Of a DNA stretch of 64,000 nucleotides, positions 17,553-26,662 are shown piece after piece; positions within the stretch are counted from its first letter, which is position 1, and each line of letters starts with the position of its first letter. The stretch is from positions 35,049-99,048 of the forward strand of contig NZ_PDYG01000135.1 in assembly GCF_002735305.1 (NCBI RefSeq). The letters run 5' to 3'. The stretch is from Agathobacter ruminis (GTDB lineage: Bacteria > Bacillota > Clostridia > Lachnospirales > Lachnospiraceae). The translations under genes were made by a program, and so were the position numbers. A model generated the notes under the pieces. The model was not told where the DNA came from. It saw only the letters and a program-made list of their open reading frames with translations, and made no database searches.

Positions 17553-18620
17553 ATGAGTATCAGATTCGGCATAATCGGTTTCGGATTTATGGGACATGAA
17601 CATTTGTCTATGCTTCAGGAATTCGACGGAATTGATGTAGTTGCCATTTGCGATAATGCGCCGGGCCTTTTGGATGATGTACCGGACGGAATAAAGAAAT
17701 ATGTGGATGCAAATGATTTGGTGAAAGATCCGGATGTGGATGTGGTCTTGATTGTTGCAAACAATAACCAGCACTTGAAGCTGGTAAAGGCAGCAGCCGA
17801 GGCAAAGAAAGATATCATTTGCGAAAAGCCGCTTGCACTTTCTGCGGCTGAACTGGAAGAAATGGAAAAGGTGGTAAAGGAAAACGGTGTGAAATTTACC
17901 GTGCATCAGCAACGAAGATTTGATCCGGATTTCCGCACCATCAAGCAGGTGTTTGATGACGGATCATTGGGAGATATCTACACCGTTCAGACCAAGCTAT
18001 ACGGCTTCAACGGAAATATGCATGACTGGCATGTTTATCCGGAACAGGGCGGTGGAATGCTTTACGACTGGGGTGTTCATTTGATCGATCAGATGCTTTG
18101 GATGATTCCGGGCAAAATAACATCCGTATTTGCGGACGTGCGCAATGTCATCAACGAAAAGGTAGATGACTATTTTAAGATTCTGCTTCGCTTTGAGAGC
18201 GGAATTACAGCAGAGATAGAGCTGGGAACTTATTTCTTAAAAGATCCAAACAGCGAGAACAAATGGTTTGAGCGCCATTGGTTCATGGGTGGAAACAAGG
18301 GAACTGCATATGTGGATGGCTTTGATCCAATCGGAAAGAAGTGCACCACCAGCCAGTTGCTTACAAATGTAGGCGGACAGCGTACTATGACCGCTGCAGG
18401 CCCGACCAGATCCTTTGGACCGCCACCGGAAGGAAGAATTGTGGTAGAGCCAATCGAGGCTGCAAAGACAAATCACAGAATGTATTTCGAAAATTATGTG
18501 AAAGCATATCGCGGCGAAGAGGAATTCCTGGTTCAGATTCCTCAGGTAAAGCGTGTGCTCGCAGTGATGGATGCGGCAAGAGAATCTGCTCGCACAATGA
18601 AATCCGTAGATTTTGAATAA
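17553..18620 (+). CDS. Gfo/Idh/MocA-family oxidoreductase
   Basis: A 355-residue NAD(P)-dependent sugar oxidoreductase. The Rossmann motif is GFGFMGHEH at the N-terminus, and CEKPLAL near residue 92 carries the catalytic Lys typical of the family. The C-terminal substrate domain contains GGGMLYDWGVHLIDQM. The ATG at 17553 has AAAGGAGG upstream. In known C-glycoside pathways a relative oxidises the glucose 3-OH, so that the deglycosidase can then break the C-C bond. Its place near the deglycosidase genes suits that role. It is followed by its own terminator, so it forms a single-gene transcript. Confidence 0.9.
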   Translation: MSIRFGIIGFGFMGHEHLSMLQEFDGIDVVAICDNAPGLLDDVPDGIKKYVDANDLVKDPDVDVVLIVANNNQHLKLVKAAAEAKKDIICEKPLALSAAELEEMEKVVKENGVKFTVHQQRRFDPDFRTIKQVFDDGSLGDIYTVQTKLYGFNGNMHDWHVYPEQGGGMLYDWGVHLIDQMLWMIPGKITSVFADVRNVINEKVDDYFKILLRFESGITAEIELGTYFLKDPNSENKWFERHWFMGGNKGTAYVDGFDPIGKKCTTSQLLTNVGGQRTMTAAGPTRSFGPPPEGRIVVEPIEAAKTNHRMYFENYVKAYRGEEEFLVQIPQVKRVLAVMDAARESARTMKSVDFE

Positions 18621-18652
18621 CATAGAAATCATAGCTGAATATGAATTGACTG

Positions 18653-18690
18653 AAAGCTCAGACTCCTGCCTGCAGGAATCTGAGCTTTTT
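18653..18690 (+). terminator. Rho-independent terminator
   Basis: AAAGCTCAGA and TCTGAGCTTT enclose a second short stem (TCCTGCctGCAGGA) and are followed by a T run. Confidence 0.9.
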
Positions 18691-18808
18691 ATGATGAACA
18701 AGAATATTTTTTGATTGTAAAAAAGTCAAAAAAGGATAACTGTGGAATATTTTTCGTGAATGAATTTTAATAAAATGGAATAGTAGAGAAGATGACGGGG
18801 GCATTTTT

Positions 18809-20152
18809 ATGGTAAACGATATGACGAAAGGGAGCCCGGTTAAGGCGATGACATTATTTGCAATACCGCTCTTTATCGGAACCTTGTTTCAACAAGTCTA
18901 TAATATGGTCGATACGCTGGTGGTGGGAAATTTTGTCGGTTCGGTAGAACTGGGAGCAGTCGGCTCCTGCGCGCCTACGTTTAATCTCATTATTGCGCTT
19001 TTGACCGGTCTGACGGGCGGAACATCTGTGATTATGGCGCAGGCATTCGGGGCAAAAGAAGAGGGAATGGTCCGCAAAATTTTTATCTCGTCGACGATTG
19101 TCAATCTATTGGTGGGCCTGTTTTTGACGGCTGTTGGAATCTGGATTTCACACCCACTGTTAAAATTGTTGCATACGCCTGACAAACAGCTTGGGTTTGC
19201 GACCACTTATCTGACTGTGATGTGCGCAGGGATTCTGGCAAACTGCATGTACAATGGCATGTCGGCGGTGCTGCGGGCACTGGGAGATTCCATCACACCG
19301 CTGGTGGTACTGATTGCGGCGAGTCTTTTGAATGTGGTGCTGGATTTGATGTTTGTGATTGTTTTCGGCTGGGGTGTCGCAGGTGTGGCTTTGGCGACGG
19401 TTCTGGCACAGCTGATTTCGGCAGTCGCATGCATCGTCTATGTTTTGATCCGACTTCCGGAACTTCGTTTTGGCATCCGGGACTGTCGTCTTGATGCACA
19501 GGTTGTAAGCGAGATTATCCGAATCGGTGTCCCGTCGGCACTTTCTTCCTGTGGCGTTTCACTCTCTGCCATGTTTATGCAACGGGCCATCAATGGTTTT
19601 GGCGATGTGGCAGTTACCGGATATACGGTCGGCAACAAAGCAGAACAGATCGGGATGTGTCTGTCCTATGCCATTGGAATGGCAACGGGAACATTCTGTG
19701 GGCAGAATATTGGCGCGAGAAAATACGACCGGGTCAAAAAGGGATTGCATATTGGATGCTTGATCGGATTCTGCTATGCAGCAGTCGTCTCGGTGCTGGT
19801 GATTGTCTTTGCGCGTCCGTTTGTGGGAACTTTTACACAGAGTGCGGCAGTGGCGTCAGTGGCGGAGGAAGTCATCTATGTAACGATGTCGTTTGGCCCG
19901 GTATTGGGGCTGGTTTTTATTTTCCAGAATTTCCTGAAGAGTGCAGGGGATGTGGCACCGACGGTTTGGATGAGTCTGATGGAAATTATTTCCCGTGCAG
20001 TGCTTGCAGTACTTTTTGCAGCGCTTTGGGGACGATTCGGTGTCTGGTGGGCGACACCTGTGGGATGGAGCGCATCCCTGTTGCTGGGGTTCATTCGATA
20101 TCGTTCAGGGACATGGAAAGACAAGGCAATCCTAAAGTCAGAATATGAATAA
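18809..20152 (+). CDS. MATE-family efflux transporter
   Basis: A 447-residue integral membrane protein with twelve hydrophobic helices in two homologous halves. Its opening (GSPVKAMTLFAIPLFIGTLFQQVYNMVDTLVVG, split here only by description) matches MATE helix 1-2 patterns, with GTSVIMAQAFGA and GQNIGARKYDR as the paired loops. It would export organic compounds using a Na+ or H+ gradient. It lies 35 bp upstream of the deglycosidase genes, so it may pump out the released polyphenol aglycone. That link is inferred from position. Confidence 0.93.
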   Translation: MVNDMTKGSPVKAMTLFAIPLFIGTLFQQVYNMVDTLVVGNFVGSVELGAVGSCAPTFNLIIALLTGLTGGTSVIMAQAFGAKEEGMVRKIFISSTIVNLLVGLFLTAVGIWISHPLLKLLHTPDKQLGFATTYLTVMCAGILANCMYNGMSAVLRALGDSITPLVVLIAASLLNVVLDLMFVIVFGWGVAGVALATVLAQLISAVACIVYVLIRLPELRFGIRDCRLDAQVVSEIIRIGVPSALSSCGVSLSAMFMQRAINGFGDVAVTGYTVGNKAEQIGMCLSYAIGMATGTFCGQNIGARKYDRVKKGLHIGCLIGFCYAAVVSVLVIVFARPFVGTFTQSAAVASVAEEVIYVTMSFGPVLGLVFIFQNFLKSAGDVAPTVWMSLMEIISRAVLAVLFAALWGRFGVWWATPVGWSASLLLGFIRYRSGTWKDKAILKSEYE

Positions 20153-20187
20153 TAAAAATTAAATGATAAAACAAGGGAGGTATTTTT

Positions 20188-20646
20188 ATGTTTGACCAGT
20201 ATTTGATTCGAAAAGACAGTTTACAAAATGTGACAGAAGATGGAAAAGTCACCGGCTTTAAGTTTGCGGTTCGCATCGCAGATTACAGAGGATGTTTTCT
20301 CTCTCTGCACAATGGTTACTACATCAATGTGGATGGCACGGAATATCCGCGCAATTTGCAGCGATTCGAAATCAACGGCAAGGCGCCGCGTAGTTTCGAG
20401 GAAATCAAGACCGCCTGTTGGGAGCATTGGAATTATGATGATGAAGGTTGGGTTTACGTGACAAAGGAAGGCGGATTGTCGAAAGGCATGCATAAAATTG
20501 GTTTGCAGCAGTCGATTTTGGCCCAGTATGGATACATGCCTTGGGATGAGGAATGGGTGAAGAATCCACCGGTTCCGGGCTCCGGTGCAGGCGCCGGAAA
20601 GACAGAAACCATTTGTCAATTTGATTTAGAATTACAGGAATGCTAG
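20188..20646 (+). CDS. C-glycoside deglycosidase beta subunit (DUF6379 family)
   Basis: A 152-residue beta-rich protein that I match to the small subunit of C-glycoside deglycosidases (formerly DUF6379). The evidence is its length, its all-beta profile (FKFAVRIADYRGCFLSLHNG, WVYVTKEGGLSKGMHKI), and above all its pairing with the TIM-barrel alpha subunit 12 bp downstream. In characterised enzymes (Dfg in Eubacterium cellulosolvens, Dgp in strain PUE) this subunit forms part of the active complex that cleaves the sugar-aglycone C-C bond of a 3-oxo-glucoside. Strong ribosome site GGGAGGT. Confidence 0.82.
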   Translation: MFDQYLIRKDSLQNVTEDGKVTGFKFAVRIADYRGCFLSLHNGYYINVDGTEYPRNLQRFEINGKAPRSFEEIKTACWEHWNYDDEGWVYVTKEGGLSKGMHKIGLQQSILAQYGYMPWDEEWVKNPPVPGSGAGAGKTETICQFDLELQEC

Positions 20647-20658
20647 GAGGTGGGAACT

Positions 20659-21708
20659 ATGGCAATCAAAAGAGGTGTATCACTATACAGTTATCAGCAG
20701 GAGCAGTTCTTCGGACAGATGAGCTGGAAGGATCAGATTCGGGAAGTGCGTGAGAATCTGCATACAGATGGAATCGAAATCATCGACGAGGCGGTCATCA
20801 GAGATTATCCGTTCCCAAGTGAGGAATTCTGCTTTGATTTTCGCAATACAATGGCGCGCTATAATATGAATGCAGTGACCATGGATGTCTATCTGGATGT
20901 GCATCAATTCCGTGATCATGTGATGACCCATGCAGAGGCGGCTGAACGATTAAAGAATGATATTCGCCTTGCCGCAAAGCTTGGCTTTAAGAATGTCAGA
21001 CCGCTTTGTCTGGTCCCGATTGATGTCATCGAGGCTGCACTGCCTGTTGCGGAAGAGTGCAATGTCCGTATGGGAAAAGAGATTCATGCACCGCTTCCGA
21101 TTTTTAAAGGCGATAAGCCGCAGCCGACAACGGGAATGGCGGCAGCATTGGATTTTAGAATGACAGAACAGATTTTAGAACTGGCAGATCGCACAGGCTC
21201 TAAACATGTTGGCATCGTACCGGATTTTGGTATCTTCCAATACAAGCCGTCTTCTGTGGCGATTGCATATACCAAGCGCCACACCAATACGCCGGAGGCA
21301 GTAGATTTTATTTTGAAAAATTCAGCAAATTACGGACCGGATGAAATCCATCAGATTGTCAGAGAAAAATATCCGAATCATGACCTGCCGCTCAATGCGG
21401 TTGACAGAATGGCTTTGCATGAGATGTCTGCGAATCCGGAAGATTTGAGAAAGATTATTCCTTATATTGTAAGCATGCATGGCAAATTCTATGAGATGAC
21501 GGAAATCGCGGGCAAGCCTGGGCAGTATGAAGATGCCTGCATTGATTATGAAACGCCGATGAGAATTTTGAAAGAAGAAGGATTTGACGGCTATATCAAT
21601 TCCGAATATGAAGGTCAAAGAGACCAGCAGGACATGGGCTACGAAAATCTGCCGGATAGCCGGGAGCAGGTTCGCAGACACCATGAGATGCTGGCCAGAT
21701 TAAGTTAA
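20659..21708 (+). CDS. C-glycoside deglycosidase alpha subunit (xylose-isomerase-like TIM barrel)
   Basis: A 349-residue sugar isomerase/epimerase-type TIM barrel, the likely catalytic subunit for C-C bond cleavage of 3-oxo-C-glucosides. Candidate metal and catalytic residues are Glu141 and His143 (KEIHAP), Asp189 (VPDFG), His274 (SMHGKF) and Glu316 (NSEYEG), in the order expected for a divalent-metal AP-endonuclease-2-like barrel. The ATG at 20659 follows GGAGGT, and the gene follows its beta partner after 12 bp. Its stop shares a TTAA palindrome with the stop of the convergent AraC gene. A generic isomerase remains the alternative, but the beta partner and nearby oxidoreductases make that less likely. 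Confidence 0.85.
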   Translation: MAIKRGVSLYSYQQEQFFGQMSWKDQIREVRENLHTDGIEIIDEAVIRDYPFPSEEFCFDFRNTMARYNMNAVTMDVYLDVHQFRDHVMTHAEAAERLKNDIRLAAKLGFKNVRPLCLVPIDVIEAALPVAEECNVRMGKEIHAPLPIFKGDKPQPTTGMAAALDFRMTEQILELADRTGSKHVGIVPDFGIFQYKPSSVAIAYTKRHTNTPEAVDFILKNSANYGPDEIHQIVREKYPNHDLPLNAVDRMALHEMSANPEDLRKIIPYIVSMHGKFYEMTEIAGKPGQYEDACIDYETPMRILKEEGFDGYINSEYEGQRDQQDMGYENLPDSREQVRRHHEMLARLS

Positions 21709-24074
21709 TATTCTTTTGCGATGTCGAAAAAGCATACGTTGTGTGCATTGAGTGTGATGGAAAGCGTCAGCTCTGATTCGACATTCAGGAAAATAACACG
21801 TTCCTCGGGCACGCAGGTTTTGCGGAGATAATCCACATCTGCGCGCGCCGGGGTTTGTATTTTGTACATATATTCCGTTTCGTCAATGATACTTGCACGG
21901 AATCCGCCCAAATGCACATCGAGCAGGCTGCCGTGCGCCCTGTCGAGCAGATGCCGATGTACGCGGTATTTGCCCGGAGTCAGACCGCTGAGTGTGAATT
22001 TCATCGTAATCGGCGGGACGGATTCGAAATAATGATAGACATCCAAAATCGAATGTTTCACATTCTTTACCAGTGATTCTACATTTGCAAAATGCGCATA
22101 GTTGTAGGTGAGCACCTGATAATTCCCGTCTTTGCTCTGCGTGATGCAATAATTTTCTCCCTGTTCAATCAAAAATTCACCCATACGATTCAAAAATGAA
22201 TATGCATGATAGGCCGGTGTCGGAATCTGGTTCTTGTTGATCAGACTGATGCCATTGACCAGATAGATGCTCAGATCCTTGGATTTAAAAGAACTGTCAT
22301 CGAGCATCCAGTAACCGATCATATCGGAATCGGTATGCATTTCAAGCAGGTTTTTGGTGATGAAAGTTGCCTGAAAACATGATTCGTTGATATAGGTCTG
22401 TGGAATCAGCGAGGAATTAAATTCCGTGATATACAATGGAATCTCATGTCCCATAATGCTTTTGATACGGTCGAGAATCCACAACTGTTGTGTTCGCAAT
22501 CCGCGCGCAACGGCGGACAAATCGATGTTGCCAACTTCGTCAAGCGTATATTGCAAGGTAAAGAAGTGCACGGAAATGAAGTCGGGATGGAGATCACGGT
22601 TGCGGAATTCTTCTAACTGATGGATGAGACTGTCTGAATTCATCGAGGTGATATGTCCCGGCCCGCCAAACTTCGAATTTGGTAGATATTTTTTGATCAG
22701 GCGATTGATTTTGTTAAAACCCTCGAAATAGTCATCGTCCGATTCGCGTGGGATTTTCCACAATTCAAAATGCCATCGGTCCAACCATTCAGCGTCATAA
22801 TGGTCGGTGACAAAAGCAAGGAATGCCTCAAACATGTTCAGAAAACGTTCTTTGTTGCTGTAGATGCGCATTGGGACATTGGCCATTGAATAATTCAGAT
22901 AGTCAAAGGAATTTTTGCCCAATTCGATGAACGGCGTCAGCCCGTTTTCATATAACAGATTGAGCACAGTTTGCACATTTGCAAAATAGTAATCATTGCG
23001 ACCGGCAAGACGTGGGATCATGGTATTGCTGATCATGCCTTCGATGCGCAAATAATCGAGATTCAGGTCCTGATTGGCTTTGAGGAGACGCTGCACGAAT
23101 CCCTGAGAAAGCAGATTGTGTGCGTAACCGACATTGATCAGTTTTGTGAAATTATGCGGCATCTGCGTCTTAAGCCCGACAAATGCGGAAATCTCTCTGG
23201 TATTAATATTCTCAACTGCCAGTGGCGTTTCGAATTCACGATTTTCGCTGAGCCATTCAGCGGTGACCGGCGGGGCAGAAGTCGCTTTTTTGCGGTATTC
23301 GCGCGGCGAGATCTGGTAGATTTCCTTGAAACGACGGTTGAAAGTCGAAATGTTCGGGAATCCGTGCTGCACGGCAATGTCAGTGATGCTTTTGCTGGTA
23401 TACATGATGTCGCGCAGGGTATGCTCGATGCGAAGCTGGTTCAAATATTGATTGAAATTCGCATGAAAATGCCGTTTGAAAAATTTGGACAGATATTGTG
23501 GTGTCAAAAACATCGAGTCGGCCAGGCTACTTAACGTGATCTGCTGACGATAGTTTTCGAGCAGGTAAGTGCGAATCTGCGAGATGCGTTCCTGGTATTT
23601 GCCACCGTCGTTTGTCGCATCGCTGACGGTGATGGAATAATCTGTCTGCAGCAGTGCGAGCAACTGATAAATCTGACCCAGCAAAGAAAGCTCATGCAAA
23701 TCGGAATTGTCCAGATATTGCGATGAAATATTCATAATCAGGTTTTTGATCTGGATATAATTGCGGTTTGGCTCGAGGATGGAATCACAGAGAATCTGCG
23801 CATCAATACAATTGTTTTGCACCATAAAACCGGAATTGATTCCGAAATGAATCATGATATTGTCGTTGCTCGGTTCAAACCGATAGGCATGGTTGCTGTG
23901 CAAAACCGTCACATTGTTTTGCGGATATTCAATGCTGTCACCGTTCTCGGAGGTGATGGTAAGCGTGCCGGATATGATATAAATCATGTCAAAAGTGTCG
24001 CTCTGGTACGGGATACTCTTTGACAGATGGTATTGTTTTAAGAATGAAATCGGGAAATCAGAATTATAATTCAT
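21705..24074 (-). CDS. AraC-family regulator fused to a GH39-like domain (1)
   Basis: A 789-residue transcription factor. An AraC N-terminal cupin lies at about residues 25-85, two AraC helix-turn-helix motifs at about 162-262 (LADSMFLTPQYLSKFFK; DIAVQHGFPNISTFNRRFK), and a GH39 beta-xylosidase-like barrel from about 290 to the end. The GH39 acid/base motif, normally FEVWNEPN, reads FELWKIPR, so the catalytic Glu is Ile441. The nucleophile motif survives as YITEFNSS (Glu551). The barrel is therefore probably a sugar sensor rather than an enzyme. Its 5' end overlaps the 3' end of the sister regulator by 11 bases. Confidence 0.88.
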   Translation of the reverse strand: MNYNSDFPISFLKQYHLSKSIPYQSDTFDMIYIISGTLTITSENGDSIEYPQNNVTVLHSNHAYRFEPSNDNIMIHFGINSGFMVQNNCIDAQILCDSILEPNRNYIQIKNLIMNISSQYLDNSDLHELSLLGQIYQLLALLQTDYSITVSDATNDGGKYQERISQIRTYLLENYRQQITLSSLADSMFLTPQYLSKFFKRHFHANFNQYLNQLRIEHTLRDIMYTSKSITDIAVQHGFPNISTFNRRFKEIYQISPREYRKKATSAPPVTAEWLSENREFETPLAVENINTREISAFVGLKTQMPHNFTKLINVGYAHNLLSQGFVQRLLKANQDLNLDYLRIEGMISNTMIPRLAGRNDYYFANVQTVLNLLYENGLTPFIELGKNSFDYLNYSMANVPMRIYSNKERFLNMFEAFLAFVTDHYDAEWLDRWHFELWKIPRESDDDYFEGFNKINRLIKKYLPNSKFGGPGHITSMNSDSLIHQLEEFRNRDLHPDFISVHFFTLQYTLDEVGNIDLSAVARGLRTQQLWILDRIKSIMGHEIPLYITEFNSSLIPQTYINESCFQATFITKNLLEMHTDSDMIGYWMLDDSSFKSKDLSIYLVNGISLINKNQIPTPAYHAYSFLNRMGEFLIEQGENYCITQSKDGNYQVLTYNYAHFANVESLVKNVKHSILDVYHYFESVPPITMKFTLSGLTPGKYRVHRHLLDRAHGSLLDVHLGGFRASIIDETEYMYKIQTPARADVDYLRKTCVPEERVIFLNVESELTLSITLNAHNVCFFDIAKEY

Positions 24075-26448
24075 AAGCTTTCTCCACTTTATAATTGTAA
24101 TCAATTTGGATAAAAATCACTTCCAGCGACTGTATGGTCGGGGAAAGTGACAAAATGCCGTCTTCTTTCACCTGCAACGCCTCCAGCTCTGCATGCGGAA
24201 TCGACAGCGCCTGAAGACAGTCGATATCGGTTTGCGCAAGGTCGGTCACATCGCGGATCTTGCTGAATTCATGCAGCAGATTACCGGAATGCTGATTCAG
24301 CCGGTAAGATTTGACGAGATAACGGCCCGGCACCATCTGTGTCAGGGAAATGTTGAGCTGTTTTGGTGCGAGCGGCTCAAAGACGAACTCGTCGGACTCG
24401 AACAATTCTTTACAGTGTCGGCTTGCAGTTGCTTCCAATGTCAGACCGGGGCAATGATAAAGCAACAGCTGATAAGAGAATTTGCTGCTTGAAGTCATGA
24501 TCAGACCCGGATGTGTGCTGACCATTTGCGTACCCAGCTGATTGAGAAAATGAAATACATAATAGCTTGGCTTGCGGATACCCAGGTAAGTAAAAATACC
24601 GGAACCTCCAAACAACAATCCGCGTGAATCGGCATATTCGGTACTGATATCGGAAAACAGACAATATCCCAACGCATCGACTGACTCGAGGTGTGTTGTC
24701 ATAAACCATGACAGGGTACATGCGAGAAAGACGGAGTCGTTTAAGAAATTGCGTTTGTTGTAAAACGGTCCGAATTCTGTCATATAGAGCGGTATGTCGC
24801 GGAAATATTTGCGCACCAGAAGCGTGCTTTCACGCGCACGGTCAACCAGGATAGAACCGGTCGGCATGATGCCGGAATCCGGGGACAGATCCTTGTTGCC
24901 GTAGACAAAAAAGCTGATAAAGTCAAAACGGATTTGCTCTTTTTGGATATTTTTCAGGATGCCTTCAAACTCCGACAAAGGAAGGATAGACTGATATCCG
25001 GGACCACCGACTTTGCAGTCTGGGACATATTCGTGAATGATGCCTTCTATTTTTTGGTAGGTGGTCAGAAACTGCCACGGTGTCTGGCGCGAGCTGCTGC
25101 GATTGGCAAAATCATAGCAGACTTCAAAATGCCAGCGTGACACTTCGCGCAATCCGTACCGGTTGTGACAGGTACGGATGAAAACCGGGAGCACACGCTG
25201 CAGCTTCTTATAATAACTCTGATAGTTCTCAGAGGAATTAATCAGATAATTGTCGCCCGTTCCGTGCCCGATATGACGGTAATGATTACCCAAAACAATC
25301 ATGGGAATCAGATTGAGACTCAAAAACAGATCGAGCACCTGGAATATTTCTTCGAATACATAAAAGATTTGTCCGTTGATTTCATGGATGGTCATCTCAT
25401 CAAACAAATCAATGATACGCGCGTACCTGAAATTGATTTCGTGTTGCAAAGAGATGAGTTGATTGCGGAACTGCGGATTTTCCATATTGGCGCAACGACC
25501 GATATTGAGAATTTGACGCCAGGAATTCGGCATCTGTCCGAAGTCGGTGCTGTAGGAAGTGGAATACTCCTGAATATTGGCAATTTGATTGGATTCGGTT
25601 TTTTGCGCCTGATGCACGGCATTGGACAAATACCGGTCAAAGTTGCTCAGTCGATTCTCTTCCGGGAAAGGCAGTATTTCGCAAGGAAGCAAACTCTCAT
25701 TTCGAATCTGCTTTGCATTTTTGCCGTAAGATTTCTGCAATGCCTTGTTCATGGACAGCGCGGAGTGAAAACCGAGCAATCCTGCGAGTGCCTCCTCCGA
25801 AAAAGAGGTATATTGCAGCAAAGGCAGGCAGAGTGTCGCTTTTTGCGCATTGACATAATCCTTGAAGGTGCAACCGTATTTCTTTTGAAAAAAGGAAGCC
25901 AGATATTGCGGAGTCAGATGCACGGATGCCGCAGCATGATTCAGGCTGATGTTTTGCAAAAGATTTTCATGGATATATTGCAAAATCTGCTCGTTTGTCG
26001 AATTGGTCAGCTCCTGGTCCGGCATATGATCCTCGGCCGGGAAAATGCGCATCAGATCATCGATGAACTGAAAATAGTAATGTGAGACCAGACCGGTGCG
26101 ATAGCTGCGAATCAGATTCTCAAGCGAACCGATGCATTCTTTTAAACGTACATTGGTGGGACTGTCATGAATGGATGAAAAAACAGTAAAGTGATCCAAA
26201 GATGACAGGAGCAGATAGTTGTTGAGACGGATGACCGCCAAAACGACCTGACTGATCGGCTGTATGCTGATTTCCACACCCGGTGGCAGAAGCAGCAGAT
26301 CTTCCGGCAGGAAATAGGTATTGCGGATCAGCGCTTGTCCGTCGAGCAGCAACAGGATGGTAAAATCCTGATGGCGATAGGAGAGCGGCTTGTCTAATTT
26401 GTAGATTTCGATTTCCTGAACCGGTTTTTCCAGAGAAATAAATGACAT
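24064..26448 (-). CDS. AraC-family regulator fused to a GH39-like domain (2)
   Basis: A 794-residue relative of the downstream regulator with the same layout: N-terminal sensor (about 1-150), AraC helix-turn-helix pair (AAASVHLTPQYLASFFQKKYG; LAGLLGFHSALSMNKALQKSYG), then a divergent GH39-like barrel. The acid/base site reads FEVCYDFA instead of FEVWNEPN, while YMTEFGPF keeps the nucleophile Glu. The two proteins are clearly diverged, which suggests different ligands. The start at 26448 is backed by AAAGGAG; the longer frame lacks a ribosome site. It is transcribed divergently from the flavin reductase operon. Confidence 0.86.
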   Translation of the reverse strand: MSFISLEKPVQEIEIYKLDKPLSYRHQDFTILLLLDGQALIRNTYFLPEDLLLLPPGVEISIQPISQVVLAVIRLNNYLLLSSLDHFTVFSSIHDSPTNVRLKECIGSLENLIRSYRTGLVSHYYFQFIDDLMRIFPAEDHMPDQELTNSTNEQILQYIHENLLQNISLNHAAASVHLTPQYLASFFQKKYGCTFKDYVNAQKATLCLPLLQYTSFSEEALAGLLGFHSALSMNKALQKSYGKNAKQIRNESLLPCEILPFPEENRLSNFDRYLSNAVHQAQKTESNQIANIQEYSTSYSTDFGQMPNSWRQILNIGRCANMENPQFRNQLISLQHEINFRYARIIDLFDEMTIHEINGQIFYVFEEIFQVLDLFLSLNLIPMIVLGNHYRHIGHGTGDNYLINSSENYQSYYKKLQRVLPVFIRTCHNRYGLREVSRWHFEVCYDFANRSSSRQTPWQFLTTYQKIEGIIHEYVPDCKVGGPGYQSILPLSEFEGILKNIQKEQIRFDFISFFVYGNKDLSPDSGIMPTGSILVDRARESTLLVRKYFRDIPLYMTEFGPFYNKRNFLNDSVFLACTLSWFMTTHLESVDALGYCLFSDISTEYADSRGLLFGGSGIFTYLGIRKPSYYVFHFLNQLGTQMVSTHPGLIMTSSSKFSYQLLLYHCPGLTLEATASRHCKELFESDEFVFEPLAPKQLNISLTQMVPGRYLVKSYRLNQHSGNLLHEFSKIRDVTDLAQTDIDCLQALSIPHAELEALQVKEDGILSLSPTIQSLEVIFIQIDYNYKVEKAYEL

Positions 26449-26662
26449 GAATAACTCCTTTCCCATTACAAGTATAGTTTGATTATAACGCGTCATGTTA
26501 AAAAAATATATACAAAATTAAGATAAAGATGCAAAAATGGGAAAATAGTCTGCGTAAATAATTAAATCAAATAGAAAATGGAGCAAAACATGAAAAGTAA
26601 AAGAGATATAAATTCAGTATGATGATATTGCTAGGAAGGTTAATGGTAAGGAGGTCATATTC
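26449..26662. promoter_or_regulatory. Divergent control region between AraC-GH39 genes and reductase operon
   Basis: An AT-rich 214 bp gap between two divergent units, the natural place for AraC operators. Imperfect direct repeats of the type GCAAAAATGGGAAAA and AGAAAATGGAGCAAAA lie at about 26530-26590. I could not fix a convincing -35/-10 pair on either strand. The plus gene has AAGGAGGT before its GTG start. Confidence 0.4.

Noticed and set aside
25165..26085. 306-codon plus-strand ORF
   Set aside because: Antisense to the second AraC-GH39 regulator, whose domains are clear.
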